From SHVO01 sp050250575 (lineage in GTDB: Bacteria > Pseudomonadota > Alphaproteobacteria > Rhodospirillales > Rhodospirillaceae): DNA of 64,000 nt. Under the pieces are notes generated by a model. That model saw nothing but the letters and a program-made list of their open reading frames with translations, was not told the DNA's origin and ran no database searches. Location: positions 82,398 through 146,397 of the forward strand of contig JBFWOJ010000010.1 of assembly GCA_050250575.1 (NCBI GenBank), written 5' to 3'. Positions 25,737 through 34,286 of the stretch are shown here, piece by piece (position 1 is the first letter of the stretch; each line of letters opens with the position of its first letter). The translations under genes were made by a program, and so were the position numbers.

Positions 25737-26693
25737 TCAGTCGTCGACCAGCGAGATCATTTCGTCGGGCCGCAGCGGTTCACGGCGCGGACTCCCGCCC
25801 GACAGACGATGGACGATATCGTCGAGCTGCTCGAGGCTGGCATAAGCGATGGTCACCGCTCCGCCCGTGCCGTCGAACGCGATGCTCACCTTGTAGCCGG
25901 TCGCCTTCGACAGACTTTGTTCGAGCGCCGCGGTATCCGTGTCCTTCGGCAGCATCGCCGCGGCGCGGCGCTTGCGTCCAAAACTCTTGGCGAAGCGTTC
26001 GGCTTGGCGCGCGCTCATGCCTTTCTTCACGACCTCACGCGCGATCTCTTCGGCACGTGACACACCGATCAGCGGACGCGCTTGCCCCGCGCTGATCTTT
26101 CCTTCTTCGAGCATCTGCAGAACCGCGAAGGGAAGGTTCAGAAGCCGCAGCGTGTTGGCGACATGGGCGCGCGACTTGCCGACGATCTCCCCGACTCTTT
26201 CCTGCGTATGACCGAATTCCTCCAGCAGCCTTTGATAGCCGCGCGCTTCTTCAACCGGCGACAGATCCTGCCGCTGGAGATTTTCGATGAGCGCGACTTC
26301 GAGGGTTTCAGCATCGGAAAGATCGGAGACATGCACCGGAACTTCGTGCACCTGCGCGCGCTGCGCCGCGCGCCAGCGCCGCTCGCCGGCGATGATTTCA
26401 TAGTGTCCTGGTTTGGCGCGATCCGGCCGGACCAGCAAGGGCTGCAGCACGCCCTTTTCGCGCACCGAGTCGGCGAGCTCCCCGAGCGCAGTCTCGTCGA
26501 AGTGCCGGCGCGGCTGGTAGGGCGAGGGCGAAAGCAGATCGACGGGGAGCCGGGTGATCGGACCGCTCGCAGCGGCGGCGGCTGCGGGCGGGGGGACCGG
26601 CGCGGACGCCGGCACGAGCTCGCTGGCCGCTTCCTGGTCGCCGAACAAGGCATTGAGGCCGCGGCCGAGTCGCTTCGGGCTATCGGCGTTCAT
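25737..26693 (-). CDS. parB: Chromosome partitioning protein ParB
   Basis: CTP-dependent clamp that loads at parS and slides along DNA to segregate the chromosome. The 318-residue product has the start RLGRGLNALFGD, the CTP/parS domain with PYQPRRHF and IIAGERRWRAAQRAQVHEVPV, the helix-turn-helix SHVANTLRLLNLPFAVLQML-like stretch, and a short dimerisation end. The linker at residues 20-50 is proline/alanine-rich. It overlaps the parA stop by 4 bp. The two parS sites at 28.1 kb are within the same cluster. Confidence 0.96.
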   Translation of the reverse strand: MNADSPKRLGRGLNALFGDQEAASELVPASAPVPPPAAAAAASGPITRLPVDLLSPSPYQPRRHFDETALGELADSVREKGVLQPLLVRPDRAKPGHYEIIAGERRWRAAQRAQVHEVPVHVSDLSDAETLEVALIENLQRQDLSPVEEARGYQRLLEEFGHTQERVGEIVGKSRAHVANTLRLLNLPFAVLQMLEEGKISAGQARPLIGVSRAEEIAREVVKKGMSARQAERFAKSFGRKRRAAAMLPKDTDTAALEQSLSKATGYKVSIAFDGTGGAVTIAYASLEQLDDIVHRLSGGSPRREPLRPDEMISLVDD

Positions 26694-27541
26694 GCGGCGG
26701 CACTCGCGAAGGCGCTCTCGCGTTTCAAGACTTCGCCCGCCAGATCCAGGTAGGCGCGGCTGCCGGTCGACTTGAGGTCGTAGAGCAACACCGGCTTGCC
26801 GTGCGAGGGCGCTTCCGAGATCCGCACATTACGCGGGATGGTCGTCGCGTAGACCTTCTGTCCGAAGAACTCGCGCACGTCGTTCTCCACCATCACGGAA
26901 AGTGAATTTCGCTTGTCGACCATCGTAAGCACAATGCCTTGGAGTTCGAGGTGGGGATTGAAGCTCTTCTTAACCCGTTCGATCGTCCGCACAAGTTGGC
27001 TAACCCCTTCTAATGCAAGAAATTCTGCCTGTAGCGGGACCATGACGGCGTCGGCGGCCACAAGAGCGTTCAAGGTCAACAGGCCAAGGGACGGGGGACA
27101 GTCGATGAGCACGAAATCCCATTGGTGACCCGCCAGCGCGAGCCCCTCTCTGAGACGCGCGTGGCGGTTCTCGATATCGACAAGCTCCAGCTCCGCGCCC
27201 GCAAGATCGACGCCCGAAGGCACGATGCTGAGGTTGGGGATCGACGTCGCGACCACCGCGGACGTGATGTCGGCGCCGCCGGTCAGCAGGTGATAGGCAT
27301 TGATGGCGCGGTGCTTCTGATCGATGCCAAAGCTGGTTGAGGCGTTTCCCTGCGGATCGAGATCGATTACCAGCACGCGCTTCTGCACCGCCGCCATGGC
27401 GGTCGCCAAGTTGACGGCCGTGGTGGTTTTTCCGACTCCGCCCTTTTGATTCGAAATCGCGATAACCCGCGGACGGCGCGTTCTATTTTCGCTCGCCTGC
27501 GGGCGTTCGGGAGTCGTCTCGGACGTTTGCGTCTCGGACAC
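26690..27541 (-). CDS. parA: Chromosome partitioning ATPase ParA
   Basis: Walker-type ATPase that drives origin segregation with ParB. The 283-residue product has the deviant Walker A SNQKGGVGKTTTAVNLATAMAAV, FVLIDCPPSLGLLTLNALVA and the DNA-binding region typical of chromosomal ParA. The first ATG lies 59 bp inside the end of rsmG; no later ATG or GTG precedes the conserved VIAISNQKGG, so this long overlap looks real. Cluster order rsmG-parA-parB is the widely conserved one. Confidence 0.96.
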   Translation of the reverse strand: MSETQTSETTPERPQASENRTRRPRVIAISNQKGGVGKTTTAVNLATAMAAVQKRVLVIDLDPQGNASTSFGIDQKHRAINAYHLLTGGADITSAVVATSIPNLSIVPSGVDLAGAELELVDIENRHARLREGLALAGHQWDFVLIDCPPSLGLLTLNALVAADAVMVPLQAEFLALEGVSQLVRTIERVKKSFNPHLELQGIVLTMVDKRNSLSVMVENDVREFFGQKVYATTIPRNVRISEAPSHGKPVLLYDLKSTGSRAYLDLAGEVLKRESAFASAAA

Positions 27542-28148
27542 GGCAGACCTCGCGAAGGGCCAATATGGTTCCTGTGGGATCGGTCAGGCTCTTCTGCCGA
27601 TCAATGCGCATTGTCCATTGCTTGTAGGCTTCCGTCAATTCGGCCTCAACCGTTTGGCCCTTCAAAAACATGCAAAGGGTCTCCGGTCCTCGGAAGGGTT
27701 CGGTCCAGGCCAGGAGCTTATCAAGCCCGGCAAGGGCGCGCGCGGTGATTACTCCGGCCGTGAAGGGCGGGACCTGTTCAATTCGGCGGTCCCACAGAGT
27801 AACCGTTACGCCGGTTACACGGGCCGCCTCGCGGAGAAAGGCGACCTTGCGCTGATCGGATTCCACAAGATGTACGTTTGAGACGCCAAGGATGGCCAAA
27901 ACGAGCCCTGGGAACCCCGCTCCCGAGCCCACATCGAGCAAATTGAGTGCATTCTGGGGAATATATCTAAATAATTGAGCCGAATCAGCGACATGGCGAA
28001 GCCATAAATTGGGGATAGAGTCCGGGCTGACAAGGTTAATACGGGCGTTCCATTTAACCAGCAGATCCGCGTAGTTTCGCAACCGCTCGAGTGTTTCACG
28101 TGAAACATCGAAATCCTGCGCGAAGGCTTCTGGTCCGGGCTGTTTCAC
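27483..28148 (-). CDS. rsmG: 16S rRNA (guanine-527-N7)-methyltransferase RsmG
   Basis: Methylates G527 in 16S rRNA; loss gives low-level streptomycin resistance in other bacteria. The 221-residue product begins with a GTG that lies inside a parS site, and its residues FDVSRETLERL are encoded in part by a second parS site. The SAM-binding GSGAGFPGLVLAI and the ESDQRKVAFLREAARV segment are typical. It overlaps parA by 59 bp. The two embedded parS sites make this gene the ParB loading place. Confidence 0.94.
   Translation of the reverse strand: MKQPGPEAFAQDFDVSRETLERLRNYADLLVKWNARINLVSPDSIPNLWLRHVADSAQLFRYIPQNALNLLDVGSGAGFPGLVLAILGVSNVHLVESDQRKVAFLREAARVTGVTVTLWDRRIEQVPPFTAGVITARALAGLDKLLAWTEPFRGPETLCMFLKGQTVEAELTEAYKQWTMRIDRQKSLTDPTGTILALREVCRVRDANVRDDSRTPAGERK
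28092..28107. promoter_or_regulatory. parS site 1, inside rsmG
   Basis: TGTTTCACGTGAAACA is a perfect 16-bp match to the parS consensus. Read on the minus strand in the rsmG frame it encodes the VSRET residues near the protein N-terminus, so the DNA site and the protein motif are conserved together. Confidence 0.95.
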
Positions 28149-28156
28149 GTGAAACA
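28141..28156. promoter_or_regulatory. parS site 2, over the rsmG start codon
   Basis: A second perfect TGTTTCACGTGAAACA. It starts 49 bp from the first site and covers the GTG initiation codon of rsmG (28146-28148), ending one base before the mnmG stop codon. ParB binding here would sit on the rsmG translation start region. Confidence 0.95.
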
Positions 28157-28157
28157 G

Positions 28158-30053
28158 CTAGGAAGCGGCAGCGACGTCCGCATCCCGATCGCGCCGCACG
28201 TAGCGCAAGAGCGCCGTGAGGGCGGCCGGGGTAACGCCCGGAATGCGAGCAGCCGCGCCAAGGGTTCCAGGGCGGGCGGCCTTGAGCTTTTGGCGGACTT
28301 CGTTGGAGAGTCCCCCAATCAGGTCTACGTTCAGATCTTCCGGCAAGCGCATCGCTTCGTCTCTCCGGAACGCACGTATGTCCGCCGTCTGACGTTCCAT
28401 ATAGCCCGCGTACCGCGCTTCGATCTCAAGCTGTTCGACGACGTGCGGAGACGCCTGGGGAAGGTCCGGGAAAAAGGCCCGGAGCCGCTCATAATTCATC
28501 TCAGGCATCGCCAGGAGATTCAGACCGTTTCGCCGGGCGCCATCCTGGTTGACCGCAAGGCCGCGCTTTTGCAGCTCCACCGGCGAATAGGAAAATCCCA
28601 TCAGGCGGTTGCGAAGCTCATCCAACGCCGCTTTCTTGGCACCGAAACGCGCGGCACGTTGGCTTCCGACGCAGCCGGCGGCGAGGCCTTTCTCCGTAAG
28701 GCGAAGATCGGCGTTGTCGGCGCGGAGCTGCAGGCGATACTCCGCCCTCGAGGTGAACATGCGATAGGGCTCGGTGGTGCCCAGAGTGGTCAGGTCATCC
28801 ACCATGACACCGAGATATCCCTCGGCGCGGTCGAACGTGGCCGGCGCACTTTGGCCAACCTGTCGTGCGGCATTGAGCCCTGCGATCAGTCCCTGGGCGG
28901 CGGCTTCTTCATAACCCGTCGTCCCGTTGATCTGGCCGGCGAAATACAGACCGTGGACTTTGCGAGTCTCCAGAGTGGGCTGCAGCTCGCGCGGATCGAC
29001 GTAGTCGTACTCGATGGCATATCCCGCCTGCAGCATCACCGCGTGCTCAAGACCGGCGATCGTCTTCAGGAGGGCGAGCTGGACATCCTCAGGAAGCGAA
29101 GTGGAGATGCCGTTTGGATAGACGGTATGATCGTCAAGTCCTTCCGGCTCCAGGAAAATCTGGTGGCGCTCACGGTCGGAAAAACGCACGACCTTATCCT
29201 CGATCGAGGGGCAGTAGCGGGGGCCGGCGCTCTGAATCTGACCGTTGTACATCGGCGCCCGGCTTTTATTGGCCAGGATCAGGGCATGGCCGGCGGGCGT
29301 GGTGTAGGTGACGCCGCAATGGACCTGCGGCGTCGTGATCTTATCCGTCAGGAACGAAAAGGGCTCCGGTGGATCATCGCCCGGCTGAAGCTCGAGCCCT
29401 TTCCAGTCGATGGTGCGGCCGTCGAGCCGTGGCGGCGTTCCGGTCTTGAGGCGGCCGACAGCGAAGGCGAGGCGCTTTAAAGTCTGCGACAGGCCAAGCG
29501 CCGGCGCTTCGCCAATGCGGCCCGCGGGGATGCGCGCTTCGCCGCGATGGATCAGTCCATTGAGGAAGGTCCCCGTGGTGAGGACCACCGCACCGGCCCG
29601 CAGTTCGGTGCCGTCGGCGAGGATGACTCCCGAAATCCTACAACCTATTGAATTTATTATCAAATCTTCGATGCCGCCGGCGCGGATCTCAAGATTTTCC
29701 TGCTCTGCCAACAGGCCCTGAACCGCTTTCTTATAGAGTTTGCGGTCGGCTTGGGCGCGGGGACCGCGCACCGCGGGGCCTTTGGACTGGTTCAGCATGC
29801 GGAACTGGATGCCGCCGAGGTCGGTCGCCTTGCCCATGATGCCGTCGAGGGCATCGATCTCGCGGACGAGGTGGCCCTTCGCTAATCCGCCAATAGCCGG
29901 ATTGCACGACATCTGGCCGATGGTCTCGATCTTGTGGGTAACAAGAAGTGTCCGCGCGCCCACGCGCGCGGCGGCAGCGGCGGCCTCGCAACCGGCATGG
30001 CCGCCGCCGACCACGATCACATCATATCTGGACGCGTCCCGGCCTGGGGACAT
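28158..30053 (-). CDS. mnmG: tRNA uridine-5-carboxymethylaminomethyl modification enzyme MnmG
   Basis: FAD protein that with MnmE modifies U34 of several tRNAs. The 631-residue product has the FAD-binding VVGGGHAGCEAAAAAARVGA at its start, CNPAIGGLAKGHLVREIDALDG, the second signature GPRYCPSIEDKVVRF, and FAGQINGTTGYEEAAAQGL. Full length. It is followed by rsmG after a 9-bp gap that is mostly parS2 DNA. Confidence 0.97.
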   Translation of the reverse strand: MSPGRDASRYDVIVVGGGHAGCEAAAAAARVGARTLLVTHKIETIGQMSCNPAIGGLAKGHLVREIDALDGIMGKATDLGGIQFRMLNQSKGPAVRGPRAQADRKLYKKAVQGLLAEQENLEIRAGGIEDLIINSIGCRISGVILADGTELRAGAVVLTTGTFLNGLIHRGEARIPAGRIGEAPALGLSQTLKRLAFAVGRLKTGTPPRLDGRTIDWKGLELQPGDDPPEPFSFLTDKITTPQVHCGVTYTTPAGHALILANKSRAPMYNGQIQSAGPRYCPSIEDKVVRFSDRERHQIFLEPEGLDDHTVYPNGISTSLPEDVQLALLKTIAGLEHAVMLQAGYAIEYDYVDPRELQPTLETRKVHGLYFAGQINGTTGYEEAAAQGLIAGLNAARQVGQSAPATFDRAEGYLGVMVDDLTTLGTTEPYRMFTSRAEYRLQLRADNADLRLTEKGLAAGCVGSQRAARFGAKKAALDELRNRLMGFSYSPVELQKRGLAVNQDGARRNGLNLLAMPEMNYERLRAFFPDLPQASPHVVEQLEIEARYAGYMERQTADIRAFRRDEAMRLPEDLNVDLIGGLSNEVRQKLKAARPGTLGAAARIPGVTPAALTALLRYVRRDRDADVAAAS

Positions 30054-30117
30054 GGGCCGTAATCCTGGGAGTCCTGTGGAAAACCGCGGCCGTTATATAA
30101 CGATCCCCGAGGCGGGA

Positions 30118-31443
30118 CTACTTCCCAATACAGAAGTCGCGAAAGACGACATCGAGGATCTCGTCGACGTCGACACGGCCGGTGAGTCGGCCGAGGGCGC
30201 GGGCGGCAAGCCGCAAATCTTCGGCGGCAAGCTCGGGAAGCGGCGCGGCCTCGGCGCGGTCCAGCGCCTCGCGGGTTTCTTCGAGCGCGACTCGGTGCCG
30301 CGCGCGGGTCAGGGGCGCGCCCGTTCCGGCGTCGCTTTCCTCGCGCACCCGCGCTTCCAGCGCCGCCAGGAATTCGGCAAGGCCGAACCCGCTCTTCACG
30401 GAGATGAAATGCAGTTGGTCGCGCGCGTCGAATGGGGAGGGAGGGCTGAGCAAGTCGGCTTTGTTGACGACGGCGAGCGTGCGCATGTCGCGATGCGCCT
30501 CCGTCGCCGCGTCGCGCAACGGGTAGCGCGCGCCGTCGAACAACGCGATTTTCAGGTCCGCTTCTTTCGCCCGCCTGTGGGCGCGGCGAATGCCTTCATC
30601 CTCGATGACGTCGCCCGCTTCGCGCAAACCCGCCGTGTCGGCGATCGTGACCGCATAGCCGCCGAGATCGAGATGGACCTCGATCACGTCGCGCGTCGTC
30701 CCCGGAATGTCGGAGACGATCGCCGCATCGCGGCGCACCAGTGTATTCAACAGACTGGACTTCCCGGCATTGGGCGGACCGATGATCGCGACAGTGAGAC
30801 CTTCACGCGTCCTTTCGCCGCGGTGCTTATCATCGAGATGGGCGGCAATGTCGCGGCGGAGATCAGCGACTTCACCCCACAAACGCGCCGTCACATTCTG
30901 CGGCAAGTCCTCGTCGGGAAAATCTATCACCGCTTCAAGGTGCGCAAGCGCTTGCACCAGGCGGTGCCGCCAATCGTCATAAAGCTCCTTGAGCGCACCG
31001 CCCATCTGGCGCAGAGCCTGGCGTTGCTGCGCGCGCGTTTCCGCATCGATCAGATCGGCGAGGGCCTCGGCCTGCGTAAGATCGAACTTTCCATGTTCGA
31101 AAGCGCGCCGCGTGAATTCTCCCGGCTCGGCGGGGCGAAGTCCGCGTATCGCCGCCAACGTTTCGGAGAGATGCCCGAGCACGGCGCGCCCGCCGTGGAT
31201 ATGCAACTCGGCCACATCTTCGCCGGTGAAGCTCGCGGGCGCGGGGAACCACAATACAAGCCCGTCGTCGATCAGGGCGCCCGCGGAGTCGTGAAACTTC
31301 GCACGAGTCGCCCGCCGCGCCTCCGGGATCCCGCCGGCAAGGGAGCGCAGCGCACCACCCGCGCCGGCGCCCGAAATGCGCACGACGGCAATGCCGGCGC
31401 GCCCCGGCGCCGAAGCGAGCGCGAAAATCGTCGCTTCACTCAC
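30118..31443 (-). CDS. mnmE: tRNA modification GTPase MnmE
   Basis: GTPase partner of MnmG in U34 modification. The 441-residue product shows the N-terminal folate-binding domain (IFALASAPGRAGIAVVRISGAGA), the G domain with GPPNAGKSSLLN, DIPGTTRDVIE, DTAGLRE and VNKADL, and the conserved C-terminal FCIGK that carries the catalytic cysteine. It lies 64 bp upstream of mnmG on the same strand, and 7 bp after the small DUF6489 gene. Confidence 0.97.
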   Translation of the reverse strand: MSEATIFALASAPGRAGIAVVRISGAGAGGALRSLAGGIPEARRATRAKFHDSAGALIDDGLVLWFPAPASFTGEDVAELHIHGGRAVLGHLSETLAAIRGLRPAEPGEFTRRAFEHGKFDLTQAEALADLIDAETRAQQRQALRQMGGALKELYDDWRHRLVQALAHLEAVIDFPDEDLPQNVTARLWGEVADLRRDIAAHLDDKHRGERTREGLTVAIIGPPNAGKSSLLNTLVRRDAAIVSDIPGTTRDVIEVHLDLGGYAVTIADTAGLREAGDVIEDEGIRRAHRRAKEADLKIALFDGARYPLRDAATEAHRDMRTLAVVNKADLLSPPSPFDARDQLHFISVKSGFGLAEFLAALEARVREESDAGTGAPLTRARHRVALEETREALDRAEAAPLPELAAEDLRLAARALGRLTGRVDVDEILDVVFRDFCIGK

Positions 31444-31450
31444 GCAGGAC

Positions 31451-31693
31451 TCATTTAGTTTTGGCGCCGCCCGTGAATTGCCCCCAGAACGCTTTTTGAA
31501 GCTCCGCCATGCCTTCAGACTGCAAGGGAAACAACGTTTTCAACATGGTTTCGGGCTCCATCGCCGCAGCGGCCTTCTGCATCTGATCCTTCAGCTGGTC
31601 CATCATGGCGTTCTGGAATGGCGCTACGTCGGGCAGGCCCATGAATGCGCGCGCCTCTTCGGGCGTGCAGTCGATGTTGATGGTGACTTTCAT
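31451..31693 (-). CDS. DUF6489 family small protein
   Basis: An 80-residue protein without signal peptide. KVTINIDCTPEEARAFMGLPDVAPFQNAMM and the helical tail with LQKAFWGQF match the DUF6489 family, an alphaproteobacterial group of unknown function. It is transcribed just ahead of mnmE (7-bp gap), suggesting co-expression with tRNA modification genes. Confidence 0.82.
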   Translation of the reverse strand: MKVTINIDCTPEEARAFMGLPDVAPFQNAMMDQLKDQMQKAAAAMEPETMLKTLFPLQSEGMAELQKAFWGQFTGGAKTK

Positions 31694-31788
31694 GTGGATC
31701 TCTCGATTGGAAACTGGGGAAGAAGGTGGAAGCGCAGGAGCGGGACGCCTAAGGTATCCAACCTAAGCCCCCCGCGTACCTCCTGTCC

Positions 31789-33831
31789 ATGAAGCCCGAA
31801 GACCGCAACCGCCTCGGCGAGGAGACGAGTCCCTATCTGCTCCAGCATAAGGACAATCCTGTCCACTGGTGGCCGTGGTGCGACACTGCGTTCGCCGCGG
31901 CCCGCGAGCGGGACGTCCCGGTCCTGCTCTCCGTCGGCTATTCGGCCTGTCACTGGTGTCACGTCATGGCGCACGAGTGTTTCGAAGATCCGGCCATGGC
32001 TGCGGAGATGAACAAGCGTTTCGTGAATATAAAGGTGGACCGGGAAGAACGGCCGGACGTCGATGCCATTTACCAGAAGGCGCTGGCGCTGATGGGCGAA
32101 CAGGGCGGATGGCCGCTCACCATGTTCGTCACTCCTGACGGGAAACCGTTTTTCGGCGGCACATACTTCCCGCCGCAGCCCGCCTACGGCCGGCCAAGCT
32201 TCCCGCAGGTGATCGAACATATCGATCGGGTGTGGCGCGAGCGCAAGGATGAGGTCGCCGCCCACAGTGACAATCTCATCGCCGCCATCGGCGCCGCACA
32301 CCAGGAGCGTCTGCGCGACGGGCTTTCATTGGATCTGCTCGACGATGCCGCGAGCCGTCTGCTCGACTTCATCGATTTTTCCGCCGGGGGTATGAACGGG
32401 GCTCCGAAATTCCCGATGCCATTCGTCTTCGAGTTCCTGTGGCGCGCTTACGTCCGCACCCGGAACCCCCGATTCAAGACGGCGGTGACCACCACTCTGG
32501 CGCACATCTGCGAAGGCGGCATCTACGACCACCTCGCCGGCGGCTTTGCACGCTACTCGACCGATCCGCTTTGGCTGGTGCCCCACTTCGAAAAGATGCT
32601 CTACGACAATGCACAGCTGATCGATCTCATGACGCTCGTATGGCGCGAGACGAAAGATCCATTGCTCGAGCGCCGTGTCCGCGAGACGATCTCCTGGCTC
32701 CAGCGCGACATGGCGGGGGAGAACGGCGCCTTCACAGCCGCCTTCGACGCCGACTCCGAAGGTGAAGAAGGAAAGTTCTACGTCTGGACGGAAGCGGAGA
32801 TTGATGCGCTCCTCGGCCCCGATGCCGCGCTTTTCAAGAAAGTCTATGACGTAACCCCGGAGGGTAACTGGGAAGGTCAGACGATCCTGAACCGCACCCG
32901 CCACATGGGCATGACATTCTCCGCCGATGAGGAGGCGCGTCTTGCGGCCGGGCGGGAGATTTTGCTCGCCGCCCGGGGAAAGCGCGTTCCGCCCGCCCGC
33001 GACGATAAAGTCCTTGCTGATTGGAACGGCCTCACCATTGCCGCCCTCGCCAATGCCGGCGTCGCGTTTGGACAGCCGGTGTGGATCGATGCGGCCCGCG
33101 CGGTGTTTGATGCGGTGGTGCGCAGCATGACCTGGATCGACGGCGGGGGCCGCAAGCGCCTCGGTCATTCTCTGTGCCGCGGGCGTCTCCAGGCGACGGC
33201 CATGCTCGACGACTATGCCAATATGATCAACGCCGCCATTGCGCTGCATTCCGCCACGGCCGATCCGTCGTACCTCACACAAGCAGAACTCTGGGCTGAG
33301 CTCACCAACACGCTCTACTGGGATGATCGGGACGGTGGGTATTTCTTCACCGCCGAAGATGCCAAAGACCTAGTCCTGCGCACCAAGTCTGCGAACGACA
33401 GCGCGGTGCCGTCGGGCAACGGAGCTATGGTCTTCGCTCTTGCGCGGCTGTTCTATCTGACCGGCAGGCAAGTCTACCGCATGCGCGCCACGTCCACCGT
33501 CGGCGCCCTCGAGGTTGAGGCAATGAAGAACTTTCCCCATGGTGTGACGGTCTTGAACGGTTTCGAGCTTCTGGAAACCGCCGTCCAGCTCGTCATCATC
33601 GGCGAGAAACACGCACCCGGGACGACGAAGCTCCTCGGCGCCTTGGGTGGGATCTCGATGCCCAATGTCGTCTTGACGGTCGTGCCTCCCGGAACGCTGC
33701 ACCCCGATATGCATCCCGCGCATGGGAAAACCGCTGTCGGCGGCGTCGCGACGGCGTATGTTTGCCGGGGTCCAACCTGCTCCGCGCCGCAGACCACGCC
33801 GGACGGATTGCTGCAAACGCTGCGAGCTTGA
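31789..33831 (+). CDS. Thioredoxin domain-containing protein (YyaL/SPATA20 family)
   Basis: A 680-residue two-part protein: an N-terminal thioredoxin-like DUF255 domain with SVGYSACHWCHVMAHECF (CHWC active site near residues 53-56) and an (alpha/alpha)6 barrel resembling N-acylglucosamine epimerases and glycosidases behind it, including GRLQATAMLDDYANMINAAIAL. The family is widespread but its activity is unknown. It is divergent from DUF6489 and begins the plus-strand insert yyaL-ogt-qor between mnmE and rho. Confidence 0.92.
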   Translation: MKPEDRNRLGEETSPYLLQHKDNPVHWWPWCDTAFAAARERDVPVLLSVGYSACHWCHVMAHECFEDPAMAAEMNKRFVNIKVDREERPDVDAIYQKALALMGEQGGWPLTMFVTPDGKPFFGGTYFPPQPAYGRPSFPQVIEHIDRVWRERKDEVAAHSDNLIAAIGAAHQERLRDGLSLDLLDDAASRLLDFIDFSAGGMNGAPKFPMPFVFEFLWRAYVRTRNPRFKTAVTTTLAHICEGGIYDHLAGGFARYSTDPLWLVPHFEKMLYDNAQLIDLMTLVWRETKDPLLERRVRETISWLQRDMAGENGAFTAAFDADSEGEEGKFYVWTEAEIDALLGPDAALFKKVYDVTPEGNWEGQTILNRTRHMGMTFSADEEARLAAGREILLAARGKRVPPARDDKVLADWNGLTIAALANAGVAFGQPVWIDAARAVFDAVVRSMTWIDGGGRKRLGHSLCRGRLQATAMLDDYANMINAAIALHSATADPSYLTQAELWAELTNTLYWDDRDGGYFFTAEDAKDLVLRTKSANDSAVPSGNGAMVFALARLFYLTGRQVYRMRATSTVGALEVEAMKNFPHGVTVLNGFELLETAVQLVIIGEKHAPGTTKLLGALGGISMPNVVLTVVPPGTLHPDMHPAHGKTAVGGVATAYVCRGPTCSAPQTTPDGLLQTLRA

Positions 33832-33833
33832 CG

Positions 33834-34286
33834 ATGCCGCAACTCTCGATGCACTCGCCGGTGGGCGATATCACCGTCAGCGAAGAAGACGGGGAGATCG
33901 TGTCCATCGATTGGGGATGGGCGCGCGATCAGACGCCGACGCCGCTGCTCAAGAAAGCGAAAAGACAGCTCGACGACTATTTCGACGGTGTGCTCGAAAA
34001 GTTCGATCTGCCGTTGCGCATCGAAGGCACGCCGTTCCAAAAACAGGTGTGGCGCGAGATGTGCAAGATCCCGCCCGGGCAGACGCGGACCTATGGCGAC
34101 ATCGCCCGGCGCCTGAAAGCCAGCGCGCAATCCGTCGGTACGGCCTGCGGCCGCAATCGATTCCCCGTGATTATCCCCTGCCACCGCGTTGTTGCGGCGG
34201 CGGGCCTTGGCGGCTACTCCGGCGCGGGCGGCGTCGAAACCAAGATCGCTCTCCTCGAACTTGAAAAGGCCTTGATGCCTCTATGA
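33834..34286 (+). CDS. ogt: Methylated-DNA-protein-cysteine methyltransferase
   Basis: Suicide repair enzyme that takes the methyl group from O6-methylguanine. The 150-residue product has the active-site PCHRV with Cys116, preceded by GTACGRNRFPVIIP, and the winged-helix TYGDIARRL for DNA binding. ATG 33834 is preferred because it gives the standard short form and begins 2 bp after the previous stop. Its stop overlaps the quinone oxidoreductase start by 4 bp. Confidence 0.95.
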   Translation: MPQLSMHSPVGDITVSEEDGEIVSIDWGWARDQTPTPLLKKAKRQLDDYFDGVLEKFDLPLRIEGTPFQKQVWREMCKIPPGQTRTYGDIARRLKASAQSVGTACGRNRFPVIIPCHRVVAAAGLGGYSGAGGVETKIALLELEKALMPL

